From Diatrype stigma (taxonomy: Eukaryota > Ascomycota > Sordariomycetes > Xylariales > Diatrypaceae): a DNA stretch of 64,000 nucleotides. Below are positions 11,189 to 23,409 of the stretch, one piece after another. The position numbers and the translations under genes are program-made. The notes below the pieces were generated by a model. The model had not been told where the DNA came from. It made no database searches and saw nothing but the letters and a program-made list of their open reading frames with translations. The stretch covers positions 1 through 64,000 of the forward strand of contig JAKJXP020000044.1 in NCBI GenBank assembly GCA_022225965.2. Direction: 5' to 3'. Position 1 is the stretch's first letter. Each line of letters opens with the position of its first letter.

Positions 11189-14100
11189 TTAACCCTTAGT
11201 GATCTTGCAGACTAGGTCGGAACCATCGACCGAGTCCCCTTCCTTGACCTGAAGACCCGCCACCTTTCCGTTGTGCGGGGAAGAGATTACCATTTCCTAT
11301 CATGATTTGTTAGTGGACTGTTTTACGTCTGACTTGATTGTAGGGGTTGGAACTCACCATCTTCATGGCACTTAGCACAGCAAGCGGGTCGCCCTTCTTG
11401 ACCTCGCTTCCTTCGTGCACCCTCAGCTCGACCAGCACGCCGGCCATCGGGGCACCGACCTGGCTAGAGTCGCCCAGGTCCGCCTTGGGCCGGCTGACAT
11501 TCTCGACGCTGGCCTTCTTGTCGTCAACAGTAACCTGGCGGACTTCTCCGTTCATCTCGTAGAAGACCTCCCGCTGGCCGGTGTTCTCGGACAGGGGGCC
11601 GACGGCCAGGAGCTTCAGGATCAGGACCTTGCCCTTCTCGAGCTCCACGTGGAACTCCTCACCGATTTGGGGCGCAGAGAGGAAGTACTTGGTCGGCAGC
11701 ACGGACAGGTCGCCAAACTTCTGGATGAACTTCTTGTAGTCGTCGAAGACCTTGGGGTACATAAGATGAGAGGCGACGTCGGTCTCGGTCACCTGGCCCC
11801 ACTTCTGGACAAGTTCAGTGCGGGTCTTCTTGAAATCGACCGGGTCGAGGTAGAGACCGGGTCTCTTGTCGAATCGGCGGCGGTCCCTGAGGGCTCTGGT
11901 GCGGAGAGGCTCTGGGAACCCACCATACGGCTGTCCCATCATACCTTCAAGGAACTCATAGACCGATCCAGGGAAATCGAGCTCAGCAGCTCGCTCCACG
12001 ACAGCTTCGGGAGTAAGCTTGTTGGACACCATGAACTGCGCAAGGTCACCAACGACCTTGGAAGTAGGTGTGACCTTAACGATGTCGCCTAGAAGGTCAT
12101 TGGCATGCTCGTATGCCTTCTTGGTCTCGGCCCATTGTGAACCAAGGCCGAGCTGCGAAGCTTGGAACATCATGTTCGTAAGCTGACCACCGGGGATCTC
12201 GTGCTCGTAGACCTCGGGGTCGGGGCCAGTAAGGTGTGCCTCGAAGGGCGAGTACAGCAGCCGCAGTTGAGACCAGTAGGTGTCCAGGGCTCGAACGTGA
12301 GCGACGTTGAGCCCCGGGTCGAGGTTAGTGCCCTCAAGCGAGGCAAGAATGGCATTGATGCTTGGCTGCGATGTCATGCCAGACAAGCTATCAGTGGCGG
12401 CATCAACAGCATCCGCACCGGCCTGGGCGCAAGCAACCATGGATGCCACACCGGTAGCAGCAGAGTCGTGAGTGTGAACATGGATGGGGAGGTCAGGATA
12501 CTTCTTCCGGATAGCACCAACGAGAAGAGTACCGGCATGAGGCTTGAGCACACCAGCCATATCCTTGAGACCAAGAACGTCGATGTCCAACGCAACCAAT
12601 TTGTCAACCAGGTCGAGATAGTAATCGAGATTGTACTTCTTCTTGGGATTCAACAAGTCACCACTTATACACACGGTACCCTCGGCGACACCACCAGCTT
12701 TCTGCACAGCCTTAATACCGACCTCAAGCTGATTGATGTCGTTGAGAGCATCGAACACTCTGAATATGTCAACACCGTTCTTCTTGGCATGGTCGACAAA
12801 GTGGTAGATAGCATTATCCGGCAGCGAGGCGTAGGCGACACCGTTGGCGCCTCGGAGAAGCATCTGGAAGGGGATGTTGGGTACGAGCTTTCGCATCTTG
12901 CGAAGTCGGTCCCAGGGATCCTCGTAGAGGAAGCGGTAAGCAACATCGAAGGTGGCACCACCCCAGCATTCCAAGCTGTACAAGTTGGACAGAGCGTGGC
13001 TGGTCTCCTTTGCGATGCCCAGCAGATCAACGGTTCTGACACGGGTAGCCAACAAAGACTGATGAGCATCACGCCAGGTGGTGTCCATCAGCAGGCAACC
13101 CTTGTACTCGCGAACAGCCTTGGCGAAAGCCTTAGGTCCTTGTTCGACGATGATTTGTCTCCAGCCACTCTTGCAGGGTTGTGAAACATCGATCTTGGAA
13201 CCATCCTCGGCGTGGAGCTCAGGGATAATGATGTCACCCTTGAACTTCGGCTCGCCAATCTGGCCCTTGATGCTGCTTCCGTTGACGGCAATATCACCGA
13301 GATATGCCAGCAACTTCTGGGCACGGTTCTGGCTGCCAATGAGATCGAACAGTTGAGGGGTATCATCAATGAAGGTTGTCCAGCAGTTACCGTCAATAAA
13401 TGTTGGGTGTGTAAGAAGTGAACCTAGGAAAGGAATGTTTGTCTTGACGCCTCGGACTCTGAACTCGATAAGAGCACGGAGAACCTTGCGACGACAGATT
13501 TCGTAAGTACTTCCGCTGCACGAAAGCTTCGTTAACATGGAATCATAGTGGGCTGCGAATTTTGATGTTAGTCAAGAGTCCAAGAGTCTGAGAAGATGAA
13601 ACAGCGAGAGCCTAGAAAAAACATCCAGCCAAGTCTGAACTTCGGCGGATTCGTACATGGTAACAGCAACTGCAGTCGCAGCATCTCTCCACCAAAAGGC
13701 ACGAACATTCCGTGTACACAAACCTGGAAGTGCTAAAAAAGAAAACGAAAGGCGGAAATCAACCAGGTGTCACTTACGCGTAATGACGGCGCCAGCAAAT
13801 CCGTTTCCACCGTCGAGGCGCACGCCGTTGCCACCAGCGGATCTGTACACCTCGATCTTACCGGTGTCGGGCGCGAAGTTCTTGGCGGGGTCTTCGGTGG
13901 TGATGCGGCACTGGATGGCGAAGCCGCGCGTGGAGATGCGGTCCTGCGTCAGGCCGAGCTGCGGCAGCGTGGCGCCGGCGGCGATCTGGATCTGCGCGGC
14001 GACGATGTCGATGCCGGTGATCTCCTCGGTGATGGTGTGCTCGACCTGGATGCGGGGGTTGATCTCGATGAAGTAGTAGCGGTTCTGCTGGTCGACCAGG

Positions 14101-15443
14101 AACTCGGCCGTGCCCGCGTTGCGGTAGTTAACCGACTTGGCCAGCTTGACGGCATCGGCCAGGATGGCGTCGCGGGTCGCCACGGGAAGATCCTTGGCGG
14201 GCGCGATCTCGACGACCTTCTGGTGCCGGCGTTGGACTGAGCAATCACGCTCGTACAGGTGCACAATGTTGCCATGGTTGTCTCCGAGGAGCTGGACCTC
14301 GATGTGCTTGGGCTTGTCTAAGAATCGCTCGACGAAGACGGTGCCGTTACCGAACGAGGTCTTGGCCTCGGATGTGGCTCTCTCGAACGACTCCTTCAGG
14401 CTCGCCTGGTCCCGCACGACCCGCATGCCTCGGCCACCACCACCATAGGCTGCTTTGATGATGATGGGGAAACCATACTGGTCAGTGAAGGTCTTGACCT
14501 CCTCGAATTTCTCAACAGCGCCCTCGGTACCGGGGACGACTGGTACTTGCGCAGCAATGGCAAGCCTCCGGGCGGAGACTTTGTCGCCTAATTTGTCAAT
14601 CACGGTGGGCGAGGGGCCAACAAACTGCATTTGCCAAGTCAGCCAAGTCCATGGCGTGTGCCACCAGCGGTAGTACGGATAAGAGGCAACGCGTAGGTAC
14701 TCACCACCAGACCATTCTTCTCCACGGCTCGTGCGAAGTCGGCGTTCTCTGACAGGAAACCATAGCCTGTGATGTGATGACCAGTCAGTGGATGTGTGGG
14801 GTGTGCCAAGAAGGCGGCTATCTGCATGCCTATGTGAGTAACTTACCTGGGTGAATCATCTGAGCGCCGTGCTCCAGCGCGATCTTGATAATCTCATCCC
14901 CCGCTAGATAAGCCCCAACGGGTGTGTATTGGCCGCGCTTGCCAATGACATAAGCCTCGTCGGCTTTCTGCCTGTGCATGCTCAGTCGGTCTTCATAACT
15001 GAAGACGGCGATTGTGTGAAGGGAAAGCTCGTGGGCTGTCCTAAAGATTCGGATCGCTGTAGTGATAGTAAGTATATGGATTCATCACAGCTCAGACCTC
15101 TCACAAGGTGGGGGAAAGGGGAGGGGGACCAAGAGAGACTTACGGATTTCTCCTCGGTTGGCGACTGTTCATACAATCTTGCAGTTAGCTATCTTGATCT
15201 TTGAGATACATATCCGGTACCAATTGAGCGGTTGACTCATTGTGAGCACCGATATCCTAGAGTCAACTCACCCAGGATCTTGCTCAAGTGCATAATAGAG
15301 CTATTGGCACGAATATGATGCGCCGTCCTCTCCTCCTTGTTGCCGGTCCCCTCCTCGAAGACATCTTCGTCAAGGTCTCCACCTGCCGCCTCCTGGGCAG
15401 CCCTCAGAGCATCGAAGTCTATCGGGCGCTGTGAGTCCGCCAT
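11189..15443 (-). CDS. pyc: Pyruvate carboxylase
   Basis: Biotin enzyme that carboxylates pyruvate to oxaloacetate using ATP and bicarbonate, feeding the TCA cycle and gluconeogenesis. Exons (minus strand): 15443-15272, 15164-15144, 15056-14847, 14766-14705, 14624-13778, 13552-11358, 11296-11189, giving 1204 residues, normal for the family. Seen in order: biotin carboxylase ([39 protein letters not shown]), carboxyltransferase ([24 protein letters not shown], metal-site HVHTHDSA), and the biotin carrier with AMKM, Lys at about 1168. The N-terminus is acidic with no mitochondrial presequence, so the enzyme is probably cytosolic, as in yeast and Aspergillus. Exon 2 is only 21 nt. All introns have GT-AG ends. 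The intron at 11297-11357 falls directly after the AMKM codons. Identity is certain; the seven joins rest on family frame. Confidence 0.97.
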
Positions 15444-15933
15444 GGTGCCGGTAAACGGAGCGAAGAAGCGGCGTTCTAGCTAGCGAAAGCGCACAGGGAA
15501 TCCCGGGGCGAGCGAGAATCGTACTGGTGGCTGACGTCCACCGCAGGTACTGAGGCAGTAGTAGATAGCAGCTAATGTGTACAGCGATATTTGATAGACT
15601 TTCACTAGAATGTAAGAGTAGGTGGTCAACCTGCTGGTCGGATGTAGGATGGTATCGATGGAGAGACAGAAAGACAGAAGGAGTGGAAGGAGGAGAAAGA
15701 GGAGGAAGAAAGAAGTCGTTGGCAGCCAAGGCTACTATGTACTTAGTAGAAAAGCTTCCAGCAGCCCGAACATGCACCAAGCGACCTCGGCTCTAGCTTT
15801 GGCGTGACGGAAGCTCTGGTGGTGTGGTGTGGTGGTGGTGCCGTAGGTTCAGTGCTGAGTGACGAGAGTAGCGGGTAACTGTAAACAATTTCATCCCACC
15901 AACCGCCAGCCCACGCTGCTGTGCTCTGCTCTG

Positions 15934-15966
<33 letters not shown>

Positions 15967-18900
15967 CACTAGCTTGATAGGGTGAGGAGCTACCAGGGCT
16001 GCGGTGTATCGTAGGGAGTATAGGTACGTCTGCATGTATACACAGGCACAGTAGAGGGATAGCAGGTACCCTGACCTGCCTGACCTACACCCTTGCATGT
16101 ATAGGGCCCCTCCACCCCTCTTGGCCCTATAGCTAGCTCAGCTATATGCCTATACCCAGGTGTGGAGGTATGTATATTCTGTATATGTTGCGAGCGAGTT
16201 GCGAGTGACATCAGGTATGTATGTAATTGGCAACCCACATGCTCAGTATTGGCGAGAGGGGCAGTCTGATTCGCTACTCCGACGTCTGACGTAGTGTAGT
16301 GACTTCCGTTCCATTTGCACCGTACGTACCTCTCTGCACCTCCCTGCACCTTGCGAGCATGGGTAGGCTTAATGGAATGTGGGGTTCTGCTTGGGGTCTT
16401 GACGGATCACTCTAGACCACCACCTCGAGGGCGTAAAGCAGCTTATGGGGTTTGGGCAATACCTATAACATACCTATTGGTATAATACAGAAAAGGAGAT
16501 ATCGTGCCAAAGTATGTCCGCCAGTAACTTTCACACTGGGATGAGCAGAGCGGAATGGAAAAGCCAGAAAATCGACTTCTTACAACGGAGGGAATTTAGC
16601 TTAGCCAAGAACAAAGCGAATAGAGGGGCAATGTTGTTGACTCTTTCAACCCCACCAACCAACACTTAGTGTGTGAGCTTATGTGCATTGGAACGCCAGG
16701 TTATGATCACTAGCAGGGGTAGCCTTTTGGCTCTCAACGCCGCGACTGAAACGGAGATACCAGAGAGCAGCAGCAGTGCCAGGCCAGCCGGGTAGGACGC
16801 GGAACAGGTCGCGGAATAGGTGAGCATAAGCGACGGACAGAGATACCTAGGTGTGCGGTTGTTTGCCTACAGCCACGCCCAATATGCCGGGCAAGTGTCC
16901 CTGGTCTCCCGTTATGTTGGTGCGGGACTTTCATGCCTCAGAAATTATGTACATAGTACTGTATATTCCCTCATGTTGGTTGAGCAGAGCTATTATGTAG
17001 GTAGTATTTTGTTTTATGGAGGGGTTCTCAAGCTCAGGTATCTCAACCCCACCATCATATGCTTTTGAATAGGTACGTAGCATCCCTGCACCGGTATTGA
17101 GTTAACATATAGTAATCAGAATTCGGAAATTTGTGTTCCTGGGCAAATAGATCAACAATAGCTTCTTTCATCTGGACTATAACTCTACTATTTTAGATAG
17201 CGTTTACATCACTATTTCACGAAGGGGCTACTACAGTAGTAATTGGATATCTGTCCGATAGCCTTACCTAGTCATAAACCGAGTCGTTGAGTGGCCGATC
17301 GGAGCGGTAGTCCGGACTTGACGGTTTCCCGCGGCTGAAAACAAAGACAAAATAAAACTGCCTATCGTACCGACAATTCAACCCAATTCAACTGCCTCTA
17401 ACTACAGGTAACTATACACGACCGATCTACCTAAATACGTACGTGACGTAGTGGACCTGAGCTAGCCCTTGTACTCATATAGCTCGGCTCCAGGATTTCT
17501 TCCTGCCACATGGTTGCAGGAGCAGTCATGTGGACATGCAAGGAATCGAAGCGAGAGTCCTTCAACATGGGAGGTTCGCGGTGTTCGCAACTCCTATGTG
17601 GAGTCGTGCCTTCGCTCAGTGTATAATGCGGTATAGACTGGCGCCCCTTACCCCCCCTACATGCTAAGTCAAATTGTAAGACGCCTGTTCCGGATGCGCT
17701 TCCCAACTTCGGATCTTGCCTTGGGGACACGGAGATCGTCCATTTGGCGGGGTTTGGCGGGGTCAAAGCCACTCACATGAATATATCAAACACCCTGGCA
17801 CCTTGCGTGAGCACTTAGAGACTGTATGCCATACACGTAGGCATGTGTGTCACCAAGCTGGCTTAAGCTGGTAAGCCAGCTTGGCTTCGGTATGTAACTT
17901 GTTTTGCGAGCCCTCATTTGTTGAATTGGGCTTTGCAATACACGAAATGTCTCGCAAAATAGGGGTCATAGAAAGACATCCTTCATAAGCTTGCGACTTA
18001 GATCTGTTCGGCGAAATTGGTGCATCACTTGGCATGTGTGAGAAGATGGCTTCCGGTGCAGATCTCCTTTCCGGGATTGACAGGCTAAAGATACCAAGAG
18101 ATCGGCCAAACAGAGTCTTTGATACAACCATACAACCTTGAGGGTTGAAGCACATGCTATCAGCCGCAATACGCATCTCTCCGAAACAAACCACTTCCCA
18201 AAAGAGGAGGCCAAGGGCTTCAAGGGCAGTTGCGACAGTGCGACACCGACACGACGAATCCACCTGTGGATGCCTTGGTACGACGGCAACCGGGCAACGT
18301 GTTCCTCGTCTCGTTCTTGGGCCGAGAGAAGGGGTTGAACTGCAAGGACATGGCTAGTGGGGATAAGGGCGCCGCTTCGGCAGAACTCCTAGCGGAGACT
18401 ATGAGGCTTAATTATTAGTACTTCAAATAGCTTATGAGAAGGTAAGATAGAGCATCTTGGCAAACTTAAACTTTGAGCCCTTCGTTTATACTTCTTTAGG
18501 CATGTTTAAGACTATGTCGGCACTGCTCCGGGGTCTGAGTAACCTCTATTTCTGTACGTCTTTGGACGACACATTGCTGATCTATCTCTATGTTTAGACA
18601 CAAGGGTCTTGGAAGACATGTGCGAGTCACAGGTTCTATGGACACACCCTTGAGATGTTGATCCGTTATTATTGGAATCTTCAGCGCTACCATGTCCCTG
18701 CCTGTGTATCTATATCTATATTGCTATGCAAGATATTATAGTATTAGCATTATATACTCTATTTGTAACATAGACGGCCAGGCCCGTAGATTCAGATTAT
18801 CATCAAACGGTCAAGACAAGCCAAGCCGGTCCAATCTTCACAATTGATTATTGGCTAAACCTTGCTACGCTTGCCTCTCTGTCTTCCTGGCGAATATGAC

Positions 18901-20240
18901 TGCCTACCCATACACATCCATAACTATCTAGGTATTTTCACCATATGTAGCAGTTGTATGCGGTATTTTAGTTAGACTGGGGTGCCTATGATACTCCATC
19001 GATTTGGAATGAACAACTATGAGCACTTACTCACTTTCAACTCTTGTATCATCTCCGTCCACAAGGTATCATGTGCTATCTACCTCACATCGCTGCGGCT
19101 CTTGGCTTGGCCCCTGGTCACGCCGCGCGAGGGTTGGGGGGCTTGGGTGGCAGGGGAGGGATCAAGCTGCATTGCACGGCTTCAAATGCAACTAGATCTA
19201 CAGATGCGGTGGCGGCTCCCAAATCAAATCAACAGTCCACGCGGAGAGGGGCTGGTTCGTGGAGGGCTGACTGGTTATTTTCTCCTTTCTTTTTTGCCCG
19301 TTCCTCGAGTTCGCTCGCTAGGGGTATATAGTATCTGCAGTAAGTAAGCACGACGCCTCGGAGACCGGGCTCTCAACCGTTTTTCATGCACGACGCGACC
19401 AGGCGGTCGAACTGTATAGCCTAATGCGGTAAGCATACTCGGGCACAGTTCTGGGCGTTATGGTAGTATCGGATAGGGCCGTTCGCATAATAGGAGATGC
19501 ATTGGCGCTCCAGTAGTCCGGGGTTCATATATATACCAGGTGGTCGGTCTTTGCAGCCTCGGTATTTGTATGCTCTCTTATTGGTATCTCTAAGCGGCGT
19601 CCTATGAGATCATGGCCCAGGGTGAAGTAGTATAAGGCAAAACTCCGTATGTCCGGGGCTGATAAGAAGACTCAACCGTTGGTAAATTCAGTGGCCAAAG
19701 CTCTGCCATGCGGCTCCTACCTAGCACCGATTTCCTTTTATATTTGATCGCACTGTTGGATGCGAGCATGTCCCTTGTGTGTGTTTCAGAGCAACGGCCC
19801 CCAACTCGGTTCTGAGGCGCAGGCGGACCAATTCCGAATCATACTACCTTCAAGACCGGCTAGACAACTTCCTCCCCTTGGGAACGCGAAATGTTGCTGT
19901 TGCACGCGAGATGTCTTCAACACGGAGCAGATGCTTTTCTGAAGGTGGTTTCGATAAAATAAGGTGCCGACTTGATAATCGGCAGTAGTACCGGTTCGGC
20001 AAGCAACAGCATGCCGGGTGTACCGGGGACCCTCTATACGGTCGATATAAGTACAAGGCCGTGACTCCGTTGTAGGTATAGCTCGTGTTCCTTCCCAAAC
20101 TTCCTTAGAAATCCCATCTCTATGTGTCTATATCTCTATGCAGTCACACCTCCTCTTCCATGGATAGTAGTGTACTGCTCAGAGCAGTGTCCGATCATTT
20201 CACCACTCCCTTCCAGCCCCATTGGATCAATTCGGCCACC
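15444..20240. other. Intergenic, no supported gene
   Basis: Promoter side of pyruvate carboxylase, then about 4 kb with no recognisable gene. It contains a CTGGCT hexamer repeat (listed) and scattered TACCTAGGT-like words (16843 and others). Minus-strand frames of 113 and 137 codons at 17431-17772 and 17850-18263 have no family resemblance and I do not support them. Confidence 0.5.
15929..15967. repeat. CTGGCT hexamer microsatellite
   Basis: About six tandem CTGGCT units in the DNA upstream of pyruvate carboxylase. Confidence 0.9.
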
Positions 20241-21058
20241 TCATTTCGCGACGACATCCTTGGCCTTATCCTTCACGGACTCGATGGCGCCTTGTGCGCC
20301 GGCCTGTTTGTTACCGCCCCAATAGTTCCAGTTCAGATACCGATAGCCCTGAACCGACTGTGCGCCGAGGTTGACGGTGTGGCATGCGAAGAGGAGGTAG
20401 TTCTTGGGGGTGACGGCGAGGGAGTAGCGCATGAAGGTCCCGGCATATACGACAAGGGCGGCAGTCATCTGACCCGAGATCCTGGAGACAGACAAGGGTT
20501 AATTAGTCGTCGGGTTACTTCGCTAGTTCCTGTGGTTCTGACGACGCGGGTGCGGGGGGTTTAAAGTAGCGGTGGTCTTAAGGGGTTATTCACAGCCTCC
20601 GGCCATGGCGAACTTCACAGGACAGCAGATGATGTGTAAACATACAGGTCGGGAGACTTTTGCGTGTCCATGACAGCGGCGATAGGGATACCGAAATTGG
20701 ACGCCGGGCCCCAAAAGTCTATACAAATGACCATGTTAGCAAATCTCGTCGTCTTTCCCTTCCCGCTGGAATCCTGCTAGCACATATAGTCCCGCGGTCT
20801 GACGGCGCATAGGGTATTGGAAACTTTCAAGTATTTTGAACCAGATATCATCAGTCAAAAGAGAACGATCTCAGGTGGTCGCGCTCATTATCCAACAATA
20901 CGGTAACAACTCGAAAGTCAAACTCATAGGCGGTCACAATGCGGCACGCGGGAGAACACGGAAACGTCATAGCAGCAGCACGTACGGGTCGAGCAGAAGT
21001 AGCTCACGGTCGGGTTCGACCTGATCTTGGCATTGATCGCTTTGACAAAGGCGGCCAT
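20241..21058 (-). CDS. mpc1: Mitochondrial pyruvate carrier subunit 1
   Basis: Small inner-membrane protein that pairs with an MPC2-type subunit to import pyruvate into the mitochondrial matrix. Exons (minus): 21058-20986, 20718-20646, 20481-20241, giving 128 residues. Family landmarks are CSTHFWGPASNFGIP, the MDTQKSPDLISGQM loop, and the helix pair TAALVVYAGTFMRYSL and NYLLFACHTVNLGAQ. The C-terminal 25 residues are polar and lysine-rich. Both introns (20719-20985 and 20482-20645) split codons (CA/C His and CT/G Leu) so that the known family sequence is restored. It lies 4.8 kb upstream of pyruvate carboxylase on the same strand. Confidence 0.96.
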
Positions 21059-21990
21059 CTTGACGATATCCCTTCACCTTCAGTGCAGGTTTAGAAAAAA
21101 GGGGGTCCGAGAGAAGAGAGTTGTCAAGAGAGAGGGAGCGTCAATGGAGCATCCAGATGACACCGTTGCGGGCGAGAAAAAGTGTTAAGGTAGGTAATTA
21201 AGTTATTAAACCCGAGCGGACTGCAGCGGGACCCGCGCCAGACTGCATCCAGGCGCCAGGTGGTTGCTGGTTGCCGCGGGTCGGGTGAGCAATGCAGCAC
21301 TGCTGGCTGGTCGGGTCGGGTGCTGGCGCTGGCGCTGATGTTCACTAGGCCCGGTTGGGAACTTTCCAGGTTGGGATTTCCTTTGGGGTGGGTCCGAACT
21401 GTTGGACTCAACTGAAACTTCAAGGGGGTCACGTGCCAACATCGACGGATTTGAATACATCTCTCCCGTCAACCTCCGTACATGCCCGTAGCCCGTAACC
21501 ATCCGCAGTCATCCTCGGTTGTAATATATATTCATTCCGCTCCCTGCATTTCCTAGTACCCGAATATCTACGATTGTAACTACAGTTGATGATATGTCAA
21601 GACTCAAGAATGCCCATCTAGGTAGGTGGTCACCCGCACTTACTGCGTAGGTATGTCAATGTACAGAGTCTCCAAGCGCCGGTTCGGGTGGCGGTATCGG
21701 TTTAAATTAGTTAGAAGGCCTAATCTGAGATGATCGTTATACTCCCCAGTTGCTGGCTTTGGTCTATGAAGAGTGCGAATATAACACAACAATGCAGGTT
21801 CCACCGTCGAGTTTGTTTTTGGTGCTACCTTAAACGCCATTAGTTACCCTGTTTGTCCAGTTCACCTCGTCCTTGGGACTCGTTCGGGTCTGGCATGGAG
21901 ATCTTGCGGATCTGGCTGTGCCTCGTTTTGCCCTCGACCAGATATTAAAGCCTCTCTTAGAAACTCCTTAGATTCGCCCAACTACCCATC
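21059..21990. other. Intergenic between mpc1 and smB
   Basis: Holds the mpc1 promoter and the 3' flank of the SmB gene. I see no gene. A CTAGGTAGGT word lies near 21619. Confidence 0.6.
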
Positions 21991-22884
21991 TCATCTTCTT
22001 GGCGGTGGGTTGAAGCCCGGAGGACCACCGCCAGGATTGAATCCGGGAGGCGGGAAAGGTGCGCCTTGAGGGAAGTTAGGAGGCGGGAAGTTCCCGGGTG
22101 GGGGGAAGCCTCTGCCGGGTCCGAATCCAGGTGCACCGGGGAATTGAGGAGGGAAAGGAGGGGCTGCACCTCCCACACCAGCAGCGGGACCCTGTAACAG
22201 AGTTAACAACTACGACACAATTGATTCCAAATGGGGTGTATGGAAGTGCTTACAGCAAGCGAAGTAGGAGCTGCACCACGTCCAGCAGGACGCGCAACAC
22301 CAGGACCAGATGTCAACCCAGTCGGTAAACCACCAGGAGTGCTCTTTCCGAGACGTGCGCTAGGATCGGCCGGCGGGGCAGACTCGACGGAAAGGGAGAC
22401 AATATGAGCACCTCGTACAATGGTAAGACCCAGAGTACGCTTCTCTTCGGACTCGACCGTCTGGGTGTTGGATGAGCTCGCCCCGGGGGCAGCCGCCTTC
22501 GTTTGCTTTCTCTTAACTCGTCGGAATTCCTCGGTATCGCTCAGGACGAGGTTCATATGCTAAGCCACTGTAAGTGCATGTACTAGAATTAGTAGAAAGA
22601 GCTCAGTACCTTATCAAAAGCCAGCATCTGTCCCGTCATTTGGCGACCGTCCATCAACGTGACCCTCATACGGTAGTTGATCTGATAAACACAAGTCAGC
22701 TACGGACACGCGAACATATCCCGGGAACAAGGCCCAGCTCGAGCGGGGGTACTGAGAGGTATACGTACGTAACCAGCCTGGGAGGATGCGATCAGTCAGC
22801 CTGTGATGTCAACGTCGTCGAAGCTATGAAGCGGTCAAAGGGTGGGAGACTTACCATTTTACCCTGCTTGTTGGTCGACGACAT
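21991..22884 (-). CDS. smb1: Small nuclear ribonucleoprotein SmB
   Basis: Core Sm protein of the U1, U2, U4 and U5 snRNPs, part of the heptameric ring on snRNA. Exons (minus): 22884-22855, 22777-22769, 22681-22610, 22559-22254, 22191-21991, giving 205 residues. Sm motif 1 is seen in INYRMRVTLMDGRQMTG and FDKHMNLVLSD, Sm motif 2 in TLGLTIVRGAHIVSLSVE, and the tail is Pro/Gly-rich with PPPGF and PPGN units, as usual for SmB. The second exon is only 9 nt (Ala-Gly-Tyr). It is flanked by introns that both carry GCTGAC branch sites, and it fits the family spacing between the KM at the end of exon 1 and INYR. The gene shares a 525-bp promoter with the divergent uL5 gene. Confidence 0.95.
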
Positions 22885-23409
22885 CTTCGCGACGATTTGC
22901 TCCAATGGAGCTGCTTCAGGATGCTAGAAGTAGAATCAAGGCAAATCAAGTCCTAGCAAGGCGAATCTGCTGAGGTCTGTCGGAGGCGGGGTGGTCACGG
23001 TCGCGACTTGTGATATGGACATAAGATGAAGACCAAACAAAACCCAGACGAGGCAGCACTATCCATGTCTCTCTCTGTAGCTCCAAGGCTGAAAGACCCA
23101 CAAGGTTCCGAGAGCTTCAGAGGGCGATAGGTGGTCAGTGCTGCAAAGGCCCACTACTGTAAAGCCACCTCTACTTAGCCACATTCTGGGTGTCGTCCCC
23201 CACCGGTAAACTTGTGAGGTACCAAGCCACATTCGCACCACACACAACTCCAGTAGCTGATAAGGGTTTCGCTTTGCAAAAACCCTCTCCATTAAAAATA
23301 AGAAGAAAACCGTGCAAGCTTCACATTCGCAACTCCAGGCCCGTCAGATCGCCAGTCCATCACCACACTTACGCTCAACCGCGATCCCGTACTAACAACC
23401 ACAGCCATC
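22885..23409. promoter_or_regulatory. Bidirectional promoter, smB and uL5
   Basis: The 525 bases between the two start codons must hold promoters for both essential genes. An inverted pair of telobox-like words, AGGGTTT at 23263-23269 and AAACCCT at 23280-23286, lies about 125-145 bases before the uL5 start. Related AACCCTA/AGGGTT words are bound by Tbf1/Rap1-type factors at ribosomal protein genes in several ascomycetes. A role here is inference. Confidence 0.55.

Noticed and set aside
12162..13184. 340-codon plus-strand open frame opposite pyruvate carboxylase
   Set aside because: It lies wholly antisense to the carboxyltransferase domain and has no motif of its own.
17431..18263. Two minus frames (113 and 137 codons) considered as a spliced gene or transposase relic
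   Set aside because: No convincing splice junction joins them and no transposase or other motif is visible.
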